Assembly (NCBI RefSeq): GCF_900114915.1
Contig: NZ_FOUS01000007.1
Coordinates: forward strand, 372,001 to 436,000
DNA from: Bradyrhizobium sp. Rc3b
Lineage (GTDB): Bacteria; Pseudomonadota; Alphaproteobacteria; Rhizobiales; Xanthobacteraceae
Direction of reading: 5' to 3'
DNA: 64,000 nt
Below are positions 34,530 to 41,872 of this stretch, one piece after another. Made by a program: the position numbers and the translations under genes. The first letter of the stretch is position 1. Every line of letters starts with the position of its first letter. Below the pieces are notes generated by a model. It saw nothing but the letters and a program-made list of their open reading frames with translations, was not told where the DNA came from and made no database searches.

Positions 34530-35768
34530 CTACGCCGCCTTCAACACTGGCGTCGGCGGCTGCGACGGCCTGACAAGCGCGAACGCCACCTGCACGATGC
34601 CCCCGGCAAGGCCGAGCGCCACGCCGATGCGCCAGGCCATGGTGTAGGAGCCGAGCGCGTCGTAGAGTACCCCGCCTCCGTAGGCGCCGAGGAAGCTGCC
34701 GATCTGGTGGCTCATGAAGGCGAGGCCCTGGATCATCGCCTGCCAGCGCAGGCCGAACATCTCGGCGACCGCGCCCGCGACCAGCGGCCCGACGCCCATC
34801 CACAGGAAGCCCATGATGGCGCCGAACAGCAGCGTCGAGAACGGCGTTGCCGGCAGCATGAAGTACCAGGCGAGCGCCAGCGAGCGCAGGATGTAGATCG
34901 CCCCCAGCAGCGCCAGCTTGTTCCAGCGCTGGCCGGCCCAGCCGAAGAACAGCGAGCCGAGGACGTTGAAGCCGCCGATCATGCCGAGCGTCTGCGCGCT
35001 CAGCATCGGATCGAGGCCGCAGATCGCGAGGTATGACGGCAGATGCGTGGTGAGGAAGACCAGTTGCATGCCGCAGACGAGATAGGCGCAGGTCATCACC
35101 ACGAAGGAGGCATTGCCGAACGCGGTCCTCGCCGCGGTCGCAGCCGTGGCATCGTCGATCTCGTCGGCAGCCGGCTTCGGCAGCGGGACCTGGTCGACGC
35201 GCCCCGCGTACCACGCGGCCGGAATCATCAGCACCGACATGACGACGAAGCCGGCAAGTCCGACGCGCCAGCCAAACCCCTCATTGAGCATCTGTCCGAT
35301 CGGCGCCGACAGCAGCGCGCCGAGCGAACCCGCGCCGGAGACAATGCCGAGCACAGTCGAGCGCACCGTTTCGGGCACCGCGCGCGCCGCCACCGACATC
35401 GCGATAGCGGCCGCAGTGCAGGCCAGCGACGTCCCGATCAGCACGCCCGCGCCGATCATGATGCTGACGAGGCCGTTCGCGGTCGCCATCAGAATGAGGC
35501 CCACGATGTACATCAGCGCGCCGACGATCATGATCGGGCGGAAGCCGTAGCGCACCGTCATCGCGCCGGCGAGCGGCTGGAGAAAGCCCCAGGCGAGGTT
35601 CTGCACCGCCAGCGCCAGCGTGAAATCCGAGATCGAAATGTGGATGTCGTGCGTCAGCGGCTGCATGAAGATGCCGAGGCTCTGCCGCAGCCCCATGCTC
35701 AGCGTCAGCATGATCGAGGCGCCCATCAGGATGGGCAATGTCGGACGCAGGACCTGCAGCAGGGGCAT
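34530..35768 (-). CDS. MFS transporter (TetR-linked)
   Basis: 412 residues from the ATG at 35768, chosen for the upstream GGGAG; an ATG seven codons earlier has no such site. About twelve membrane helices in two halves with a central acidic loop (PAADEIDD, near residue 200). The first half has the MSMGLRQSLGIF-type helix 1 and VRYGFRPIMIVG, the MFS loop 2-3 motif. The closest resemblance is to CynX/oxalate-formate-like MFS members; the cargo is unknown. It is divergent from a TetR gene with a 16-bp palindrome in between, so it is probably an inducible exporter. Confidence 0.88.
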   Translation of the reverse strand: MPLLQVLRPTLPILMGASIMLTLSMGLRQSLGIFMQPLTHDIHISISDFTLALAVQNLAWGFLQPLAGAMTVRYGFRPIMIVGALMYIVGLILMATANGLVSIMIGAGVLIGTSLACTAAAIAMSVAARAVPETVRSTVLGIVSGAGSLGALLSAPIGQMLNEGFGWRVGLAGFVVMSVLMIPAAWYAGRVDQVPLPKPAADEIDDATAATAARTAFGNASFVVMTCAYLVCGMQLVFLTTHLPSYLAICGLDPMLSAQTLGMIGGFNVLGSLFFGWAGQRWNKLALLGAIYILRSLALAWYFMLPATPFSTLLFGAIMGFLWMGVGPLVAGAVAEMFGLRWQAMIQGLAFMSHQIGSFLGAYGGGVLYDALGSYTMAWRIGVALGLAGGIVQVAFALVRPSQPPTPVLKAA

Positions 35769-35829
35769 TTTCGTCTCCCTCGGGGGCACGGCGCAAATGC
35801 CGTCGTCTGAAATATCGGTTGATTTTGGT

Positions 35830-35845
35830 TACACAGACCTGTGTA
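35830..35845. promoter_or_regulatory. TetR-type operator palindrome
   Basis: TACACAGACCTGTGTA is a perfect inverted repeat with 7-bp arms around AC. It lies 62 bp before the MFS start and 53 bp before the TetR start, where it can control both promoters. Confidence 0.75.
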
Positions 35846-35897
35846 CCTAGGCTATGTTGCGCCCCAGCTGTCAAGCCAAGAGGATGCGCGTCGCTGC

Positions 35898-36506
35898 ATG
35901 GCTCCCCCGCCCGCCCCACAGACGATGAAAGAGCGGATCCTTCAGACCGCCGACAAGCTGTTCTATCTGCAGGGCATTCGCGCCATCGGCGTTGACACCA
36001 TCGCGGCCGAGATCGGCATCTCCAAGCGCACGCTCTACAACCACTTCCCGTCCAAGGACGCGCTGATCGCGGCATATCTCGAGCGCCGCTTCGTGCACGC
36101 ATCCCCCTCGGACAAGCCGCCAGCCGAGCAGATTCTCGCAACCTTCGATTCGCTGGAGCGGCGGTTTGCGGCCAAGGACTTTCGCGGCTGCCCGTTCGTG
36201 AACGCGGTCGCCGAGCTCGGCCCGGCCGACCGCGCCGTGAAGAAGATCGCGGTCGCCTTCAAGGAAAGCCGCCGCCTCTGGTTTCGCGACCGCCTGGACG
36301 AGCTTGGTGTGACCGAGGCGGATGCGCTCGCAACGCAGCTGGTGCTGCTGGTCGACGGCTCGATCGCGCAGGACCTCGTGCGGGACGATCCGGCGATGGC
36401 GCGCGCGGCGAAGGAAGCGGCGAAGGTGCTGTTGCGGAATGCAGGGGTGGATGTGGGGGATGCGGGGAAGCCGGCGGAGAAGCGACGCAAGCCGACGCCA
36501 CAATAA
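35898..36506 (+). CDS. TetR-family transcriptional regulator
   Basis: 202 residues from the ATG at 35898; the ATG at 35925 (MKERILQTADKL) is equally possible, while the longer open frame starts inside the operator and can be excluded. The HTH spans about residues 20-60: AIGVDTIAAEIGISKRTLYNHF is split over helices 2-3 in the standard TetR pattern. The C-terminal ligand domain has GCPFVNAVAEL and ends in a basic tail. It is divergent from the MFS gene and likely represses it and itself. Confidence 0.88.
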   Translation: MAPPPAPQTMKERILQTADKLFYLQGIRAIGVDTIAAEIGISKRTLYNHFPSKDALIAAYLERRFVHASPSDKPPAEQILATFDSLERRFAAKDFRGCPFVNAVAELGPADRAVKKIAVAFKESRRLWFRDRLDELGVTEADALATQLVLLVDGSIAQDLVRDDPAMARAAKEAAKVLLRNAGVDVGDAGKPAEKRRKPTPQ

Positions 36507-36526
36507 CCCTCGCCGCATCGTTCGGT

Positions 36527-36627
36527 GTCATCACCCGCGAAAGCGGGTGATCCAGTATTCCAGAGGCAGCTGTGATTGAACCGAGAGGCCGCGGCGTACT
36601 GGATTCCCCGCTTTCGCGGGGAATGAC
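36527..36627. repeat. Dispersed palindromic repeat (CCGCTTTCGCGGGGAATGAC type)
   Basis: Outer arms GTCATCACCCGCGAAAGCGGG and CCCGCTTTCGCGGGGAATGAC pair with few mismatches; the inner arms are ATCCAGTATTCC and GTACTGGAT. It starts 20 bp after the tetR stop and may also end its transcript. Confidence 0.78.
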
Positions 36628-36832
36628 AGCGGAGTTTGTGGAGGAAGCGTGGACGCCTGACTCCACGTCAGGCCATTTCGCGACGCTACCAACATCCTCC
36701 CTGTTTTGCCCGACGGGTCAAAGGGCGCGACGGTCCGCGCAAGCTATCTTTGCCGCGCACGTAACCCGTTGATCCGGCTAGCGCCGGCTACTGCGCATGG
36801 GGTTGTTTTCGCGAATTTTGCGCGGGCGGCCC
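36628..36832. other. Intergenic region without a recognised gene
   Basis: This is the rest of the 326-bp gap between tetR and the 3' end of pleD. It holds a short hairpin (CTGACTCCACGTCAGG near 36658) and a TTTTGCCCGACGGGTCAAA motif near 36708 that looks like half of another dispersed palindrome. Short open frames here have no ribosome site or protein-like composition. Confidence 0.5.
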
Positions 36833-38206
36833 TCACGCCGCCTGCGATACCACGCGGTTGCGCCCGTCGTGCTTGGCCCGATACAGCGCGGTATCGGCGC
36901 GCTTGAGGACGTCGGCGACCGCCTCGCCCTTCTGCTCCAGCGTGGTCAGGCCGATCGAGATCGTGACCTCGATGCGCTTGGCGCCTTTGTGGATCGCGAA
37001 CGGCTCGCCCGCGATCGAGCGGCGCAGGCGCTCGGCGACCATGCCGGCGACGTGGAGATCGGTCTCCGGCATCACGATGACGAACTCCTCGCCGCCGTAG
37101 CGGCAGGCCAGGTCAATGCCGCGGATCGACTTGCGCACCCGCACCGCGAATTCACGCAGCACGTCGTCGCCGGCGTCGTGGCCGTAATTGTCGTTGATGG
37201 ACTTGAAGAAGTCGATGTCCAGGATCATCAGCGCCAGCGGCTTGCCGCGGGTCGAAGCCTGCTCGGCGAGCGTCGCCAGATGGCTCTCCATGTAGCGGCG
37301 ATTGTGCAGGCCGGTGAGCGCGTCCGTGATCGCCATCTCGATCGAGTTCTGCACGTTGTCGCGCAGATGATCGGTGTAGCGGCGGCGGCGGATCTGGGTG
37401 CGGGCCCGCGCCAGCAGCTCGGTCTTGTCGATGGGACGCAGCAGATAGTCGTTGACGCCGATCTCGAGGCCGCGGAGCAGCCGCGTCGAGTTCTCGGGGT
37501 CCGCAATCGCCAGGATCGGCACATGGCGCGTGCGCTCCAGCGAGCGCGCCTGGCTGCAGAGCCTCAGGCCGTCGAAATTGTTGAGGTCGAGCGAGACGAT
37601 CAGCAAATCGTAATTGCCCTCGGCGGCGTGGAACAGCGCCTCCGTCGGGTTCGGCTCGACGTCGATGGTGTGCTCGGCGGCGAGGATCGTTGCCAGCCGC
37701 TCATAGGAGGACGGACGGTCGTCGACCAGCAGGATGCGGCCGCCCTTGCCGGTATCGGCCACGGCGCTGCGCTCGGGCGCCTGCATGCCGATCTCGAGCG
37801 AGGTGATGGCGCGCATGCGCAGCTCGTCGGTCATCATCTTCAGCCGCGTCAGCGAGCGCACCCGCGCGATCAGCACGACGTCGGAGACGGGTTTGGTCAG
37901 GAAGTCGTCGGCGCCCGCTTCCAGCCCCCGGTTACGGTCGGACGGACTGTCGAGCGCCGTCACCATCACGACGGGAATGTGGTGCGTGGCCGGATCGCTC
38001 TTGAGGCGGCGGCAAACTTCAAAACCGTCGATGTCGGGCATCATCACGTCGAGCAGGATGATGTCGCATTCAGCGCGATGACAGATCGCCAGCGCCTCGG
38101 TGCCGTTCGAGGCGGTCATCACGTCGAAATATTCGGCGGACAGGCGGGCTTCGAGGAGTTTGACGTTGGCAGGGACGTCATCGACAACCAGGATACGCGC
38201 GGACAC
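36833..38206 (-). CDS. pleD: PleD, diguanylate cyclase response regulator
   Basis: 457 residues from a GTG, with the PleD architecture REC-REC-GGDEF. The first receiver is complete (Asp9/Asp10, phospho-acceptor Asp53, TALD, Lys in LTKP). The second receiver is the adaptor type. The cyclase A-site GGEEF begins at residue 371, and the inhibitory I-site RGID (362-365) is five residues before it, as in Caulobacter PleD. It makes cyclic di-GMP when phosphorylated, at the stalked or old pole in Caulobacter. It is 14 bp after divK in one operon. Confidence 0.95.
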   Translation of the reverse strand: MSARILVVDDVPANVKLLEARLSAEYFDVMTASNGTEALAICHRAECDIILLDVMMPDIDGFEVCRRLKSDPATHHIPVVMVTALDSPSDRNRGLEAGADDFLTKPVSDVVLIARVRSLTRLKMMTDELRMRAITSLEIGMQAPERSAVADTGKGGRILLVDDRPSSYERLATILAAEHTIDVEPNPTEALFHAAEGNYDLLIVSLDLNNFDGLRLCSQARSLERTRHVPILAIADPENSTRLLRGLEIGVNDYLLRPIDKTELLARARTQIRRRRYTDHLRDNVQNSIEMAITDALTGLHNRRYMESHLATLAEQASTRGKPLALMILDIDFFKSINDNYGHDAGDDVLREFAVRVRKSIRGIDLACRYGGEEFVIVMPETDLHVAGMVAERLRRSIAGEPFAIHKGAKRIEVTISIGLTTLEQKGEAVADVLKRADTALYRAKHDGRNRVVSQAA

Positions 38207-38220
38207 TGTGAACTCACTTC

Positions 38221-38586
38221 CTATCCGATAAAACGCCGGACCGTCTCAATGAATTTGCCGACCGAGATCGGCTTGGACAAATAGGCCTCGCAGCCGCCCT
38301 CGCGGATGCGCTCTTCGTCGCCCTTCATCGCGAACGCCGTGACCGCGACGACGGGAATGGCGCGCAGCTCCGGATCGTCCTTGATCCAGCGTGTCACCTC
38401 TAGGCCGGAGACCTGCGGCAATTGGATATCCATCAGCACGAGGTCGGGCCGCATCTTGCGAACGAGGTCGAGCGCCTCGTAGCCGTTGCTGGTGCCGGAG
38501 GTCTGGTAGCCGTGCGCCTCCAACAGGTCGCGGAAGAGCTTCATGTTGAGCTCGTTGTCTTCCACGATCAGGACGGTCTTAGCCAT
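38221..38586 (-). CDS. divK: DivK, single-domain response regulator
   Basis: 121 residues from the ATG at 38586 (AGGAGG upstream), a single receiver domain: VEDNE (Glu9, Asp10), phospho-acceptor Asp53 in LMDIQLP, VTAFAM, and LSKPIS. The MDIQLPQVSGLEVTRWIK stretch is the DivK hallmark. DivK with DivJ, PleC and DivL sets CtrA activity and the cell cycle in alphaproteobacteria. It is first gene of divK-pleD. A CtrA-like half-site pair lies about 100 bp upstream. Confidence 0.96.
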   Translation of the reverse strand: MAKTVLIVEDNELNMKLFRDLLEAHGYQTSGTSNGYEALDLVRKMRPDLVLMDIQLPQVSGLEVTRWIKDDPELRAIPVVAVTAFAMKGDEERIREGGCEAYLSKPISVGKFIETVRRFIG

Positions 38587-38683
38587 CCCGCCCTCCTGAT
38601 TGGTCCGCAGACCCATACATGTAACGCCTCAGGCGCCGCTCGCCGGCGCTTCGAAAACTGGATTCAAACTAGCCTCAGATTCG

Positions 38684-38698
38684 CTTGAGTTTCGTTAA
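38684..38698 (-). promoter_or_regulatory. CtrA-like site upstream of divK
   Basis: On the minus strand TTAACGAAACTCAAG has a perfect left half (TTAAC) and a weak right half (CAAG for TTAA) at N7 spacing. CtrA activates divK in Caulobacter. A second GTTAAC lies at 38803-38808. This is suggestive only. Confidence 0.3.
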
Positions 38699-38827
38699 AC
38701 CCGAGGGTCGACTTTCTGCGATGTGGTTTCCAGTTGCTTGCCTGGGGTCGGAAGACTCAGGGCCGAGACTCGGGCATGATGATTCCAAATTAGAGACCGA
38801 AAGTTAACGGAAAGGCAAACCGTCCCC

Positions 38828-39127
38828 TTGAAAAAGCCTGTTCACAACCCCCGCGAAGTCGCTGAAATCGTTGCGATTCAGGCGCTCTCTTTCGTTGCGA
38901 GCGATCCCGAGCGGCTGGGCCTGTTTCTGGCCGAGACAGGGGTCGGTCCGGAGACCCTGCGCAATGCCGCCGCGGACCCCAATTTCCTGCTCAGCGTGCT
39001 CGATTTCGTGCTGCGCGATGACGCCACTGTGAAGGCCTTTGCCTCGACCGCGGAACTGCATCCGACCAACGTCGCGGCGGCGCGGCAGGTCCTCGGCGAC
39101 CCCTCCTGGGAGCGCGACGTGCCGTGA
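38828..39127 (+). CDS. DUF3572 family protein
   Basis: 99 residues, acidic and helical, starting MKKPVHNPREVAEIVAIQAL and containing the SFVASDPERLGLFLAETGV and LLSVLDFVLRDD helices that define DUF3572. The function is unknown. The stop overlaps the GTG of dinB by 4 bp (GTGA), so the two are translated together. DUF3572 beside divK-pleD and dinB is a recurring alphaproteobacterial neighbourhood as I recall it. Confidence 0.88.
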   Translation: MKKPVHNPREVAEIVAIQALSFVASDPERLGLFLAETGVGPETLRNAAADPNFLLSVLDFVLRDDATVKAFASTAELHPTNVAAARQVLGDPSWERDVP

Positions 39128-40413
39128 CCGTTCCCGACCCGGCCGGGCCTCGTTGCTTCTGCCGGGATTGTTCGGCCGATCTCGACATGGGCACGCGGCG
39201 CTGTTCCGCCTGCGGTTCCCCTCGCCTCGTCCGCCACCGCGCGCTCGCGGGCCTGACCATCGCCCACATCGACTGCGACGCCTTCTATGCGACGGTCGAG
39301 AAGCGCGACAATCCTGACATTGCCGACAAGCCGGTCATCATCGGCGGGGGAAAACGCGGCGTGGTGTCGGCCGCCTGCTACATCGCCCGCACCTACGGCG
39401 TGCGCTCGGCCATGCCGATGTTCAAGGCGTTGGAGGCCTGCCCGCACGCGACCGTGATCCCGCCGGATATGGCCAAATATGTCCGCGTCGGCCGCGAGGT
39501 GCGCCAGGCCATGCAGGCGCTGACGCCGCTGGTCGAGCCGCTCTCGATCGACGAGGCCTTCCTCGATCTCTCCGGCACCGAACGGGTGCACGGCATGATC
39601 CCGGCAAAGGTGCTGGCGCGCTTTGCCCGCGACGTCGAGCGCGACATCGGCATCTCCGTCTCGGTCGGCCTGTCCTGCAACAAGTTTTTGGCCAAGATCG
39701 CCTCCGACCTCGACAAGCCGCGCGGCTTCGCCGCGCTCGACCAGGAGGAAGCGCGATCGATGCTTGCCGAGAAGCCAGTCGGCTTCATCTTCGGCGTCGG
39801 ACCTGCGACGCAGGAGCGCCTGGTGCAGCGCGGCTTCCGCATCATCGCCGATCTGCAAAAGGCCGACGAGATCGAGATGATGCGGCAGTTTCCGAGCGAT
39901 GGCCGCCGGCTGTGGCGGCTCGCGCGCGGCATCGACGACCGCCGCGTCGAGCCTGACCGGGGCGCCAAGACGATATCGAGCGAAACCACCTTCGAGACCG
40001 ACATCCGCGATTTCGCGACGCTGGAGAAGATCCTGTGGCGGCTGTGCGAGAAGACCTCGTCGCGGCTCAAGAGCAGCGAGCTCGCCGGCTTGACCGTCAC
40101 GCTGAAGCTGAAGACCGCAGATTTCCGCCAGCGCACCCGCTCGCAATCGATCGCGGCCCCGACCCAGCTCGCCGCAAAGATCTTTGCGATCTGCCGCGAG
40201 ATGCTGGCCAAGGAGATCGACGGCACCGCCTTCCGCCTGATGGGCGCCGGCGTCAGCGCGCTGCGCGAGGGCTCGCCCGCCGACGACACCGACATGCTCG
40301 ACCGCCGCGCCGCCCACGCCGAGCGCGCGGTGGACAGCCTGCGCAAGAAATTCGGCAGCGCCGCGGTGATCCGCGGGATCGCGTATGAGGGGCCGGAGAA
40401 GGCGCAGGAGTGA
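39124..40413 (+). CDS. dinB: DNA polymerase IV with N-terminal zinc ribbon
   Basis: 429 residues. Residues 11-30 are a cysteine cluster (CFCRDC and CSAC), a probable zinc ribbon absent from E. coli DinB. The Y-family core begins at about residue 44: HIDCDAFYATVE (catalytic Asp), YGVRSAMPMFKA, LSIDEAFLDL (second acidic pair) and GLSCNKFLAKIASD. The little-finger domain ends at about 400. There is no C-terminal beta-clamp peptide that I can name. It is a translesion polymerase; no LexA box is evident. It is coupled to DUF3572 by a 4-bp overlap. Confidence 0.94.
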   Translation: MTVPDPAGPRCFCRDCSADLDMGTRRCSACGSPRLVRHRALAGLTIAHIDCDAFYATVEKRDNPDIADKPVIIGGGKRGVVSAACYIARTYGVRSAMPMFKALEACPHATVIPPDMAKYVRVGREVRQAMQALTPLVEPLSIDEAFLDLSGTERVHGMIPAKVLARFARDVERDIGISVSVGLSCNKFLAKIASDLDKPRGFAALDQEEARSMLAEKPVGFIFGVGPATQERLVQRGFRIIADLQKADEIEMMRQFPSDGRRLWRLARGIDDRRVEPDRGAKTISSETTFETDIRDFATLEKILWRLCEKTSSRLKSSELAGLTVTLKLKTADFRQRTRSQSIAAPTQLAAKIFAICREMLAKEIDGTAFRLMGAGVSALREGSPADDTDMLDRRAAHAERAVDSLRKKFGSAAVIRGIAYEGPEKAQE

Positions 40414-40429
40414 TCGGGACCTGCTCTGC

Positions 40430-40585
40430 TCAGTCGCGTTCAAAGATCCGTGCACCCGGATAGGCGCGCCTGGCATACTGGACGACCAGCTGCCGATCCT
40501 GCGTTTCCAGGAACGGAGTTCGGATCTGACAAGACCCGACAATGAGGTGCCACAAACCGTTGAGCTTTCGAATGACGACATTCAT
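40430..40585 (-). CDS. Small hypothetical protein (51 residues)
   Basis: From the ATG at 40585, with GAGGAAG upstream, to a stop at 40430. The sequence MNVVIRKLNGLWHLIVGSCQ with QLVVQYARRAYPGARIFE near the end alternates strand and helix like a small single-domain alpha/beta protein. It is shorter than usual gene-calling limits. No known function. It is convergent with dinB. The 192 bp beyond it (40586-40777) hold only promoter-like sequence for the next gene. Confidence 0.6.
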   Translation of the reverse strand: MNVVIRKLNGLWHLIVGSCQIRTPFLETQDRQLVVQYARRAYPGARIFERD

Positions 40586-40777
40586 TGAGCTTCCTCGTAG
40601 TGACCCGAGTGGACTCAAATTGTAAGAATCCGCCGCCGTCACTCAATTGTACGAGCGTAAGGTCAGGGCATGAGAAGGATTCGGGGAGATATACGAACGT
40701 ATGCCTGTCATGGCTTCAACAGCCGCCGGCGCCGATAGCTGCGCAAGGGCTCAAACGATCCTGCAGGAGCTGGCACC

Positions 40778-41248
40778 ATGACGAGCGAGCATAATCTCGG
40801 CGCGCTGCTGAGACACATGAGGCCAAAGATGCTGGACGGCACCTTCGTATTTTGCACGATCCCGACCAGCGAGGCCATTCCCGAAGCACTCAAACCGCTG
40901 CTGACGTTCCGCGAACAGGAAGGCACGACGCTCGTGATCCCTCGCGAAGAGGCCGAAGCGGCGGGGCTTCGCTACGCGTTCCCCTCACGCCTGATCACCC
41001 TGACGGTTCACTCTGCGCTCGATGCGGTCGGCTTCCTGGCTGCGATCACGGCGCGCCTCGCCGACGCCGGCATCAGTGTGAACGCCGTGTCGGCCTTCCA
41101 TCACGATCATCTGTTTGTGCCCGACGACAGGGCTGAGGAAGCGATGGCTGTTCTGCTTTGTCTGCAACCAAGTAGGATGGGTTTCGCTGCGCTCTACCCA
41201 TCCTACGCAACCTCAATCCGCGACGGCCACCGCCTCGATCTCGATTAG
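40778..41248 (+). CDS. ACT-domain protein (DUF2241-like), with repeat-derived C-terminus
   Basis: 156 residues. The core, about residues 5-130, matches the two-part ACT layout of DUF2241 proteins: KMLDGTFVFCTIP, then LTVHSALDAVGFLAAIT and an ADAGISVNAVSAFHHDHLFV strand. These are small amino-acid-sensing or unknown-function proteins. The natural end seems to be near residue 130: from 41168 the frame enters a GTAGGATGGGT palindrome and then runs 36 bp antisense through the end of the RidA gene. The last 26 residues therefore look acquired. Confidence 0.82.
   Translation: MTSEHNLGALLRHMRPKMLDGTFVFCTIPTSEAIPEALKPLLTFREQEGTTLVIPREEAEAAGLRYAFPSRLITLTVHSALDAVGFLAAITARLADAGISVNAVSAFHHDHLFVPDDRAEEAMAVLLCLQPSRMGFAALYPSYATSIRDGHRLDLD
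41172..41206. repeat. Dispersed palindrome GTAGGATGGGT/ACCCATCCTAC
   Basis: 11-bp perfect arms (41172-41182 and 41196-41206) around TTCGCTGCGCTCT. The same motif family is widespread in rhizobia. It sits exactly at the junction of two convergent genes and supplies the last codons of the ACT gene. Confidence 0.85.
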
Positions 41249-41614
41249 CCACTCCGGGGCTGCCAGCGCGGAAACGCCAACGAGCGTGGACGCCGGCGGC
41301 TCCATGCCTTCGAAGAAGGCCGAGCGAGCCTTGCCGATGATCGGGCGCAGCTCCGGCTTGTAGTTCACGACGAAGGTCGTGATCTTCACGATGTTGGAAT
41401 AGCTCGCACCGGCCGCTTTCAGCGCGTGTCCGAGATTCTGCATCACCTGTGTGGTCTGCGCGGCGATATCGCCCTCGCCGACGATCCGCCCCTCCTCGTC
41501 CACCGACACCTGGCCCGAAATGTAGATGGTGCGCGCGCCCATGGCGGTGACGACGTGCGAATAGGCGGGATTGTGATGCAGGCCGCTGGGACGGAGATGA
41601 TCGAGCTTGGGCAT
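41213..41614 (-). CDS. RidA family protein (copy 1)
   Basis: 133 residues of the YjgF/YER057c/UK114 family: IYISGQVSVDEEGRIVGEGD near the N-terminus, QTTQVMQNLGHALKAAGAS, VKITTFVV, and a C-terminal LIEIEAVAV. RidA hydrolyses reactive enamine/imine intermediates from pyridoxal enzymes. The canonical catalytic arginine of RidA proper (in the PARxxVxV motif) is not evident here (the region reads PPASTLVGVSAL), so it belongs to one of the Rid1-7-type subgroups. Its 3' end overlaps the extended ACT frame. Confidence 0.85.
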   Translation of the reverse strand: MPKLDHLRPSGLHHNPAYSHVVTAMGARTIYISGQVSVDEEGRIVGEGDIAAQTTQVMQNLGHALKAAGASYSNIVKITTFVVNYKPELRPIIGKARSAFFEGMEPPASTLVGVSALAAPEWLIEIEAVAVAD

Positions 41615-41700
41615 GGGTTGCCTCCCTGAGGTTTTTGGTTAGGAGGGAGCGTAGCGGGAGATCATGACAAGAGCTAGATGCGACGCGCAACACTCGTGCA

Positions 41701-41836
41701 CCGTCATCCTGAGGTGCGCGCCATGCGACGCGAAGCGGCGTATGGGAAGCCTCGAAGGATGCACGGCCCCGCTGATACGGCCGGGCCGTCGCCCTTCGAG
41801 GGCCGCTGAAGAAGCGGCCACCTCAGGGTGACGGTG
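41701..41836. repeat. Dispersed repeat, CCTGAGG/CCTTCGAGG family, copy 4
   Basis: It starts CCGTCATCCTGAGGTGCGCG, contains GCCTCGAAGGATGCACGG and CGCCCTTCGAGGG, and ends CACCTCAGGGTGACGGTG. It has the same orientation as copies 2 and 3. It fills the gap between ridA and eipB. Confidence 0.82.
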
Positions 41837-41872
41837 ATGGTGTGCGCGGTACGCAGCTGTAGCAACAATCCC

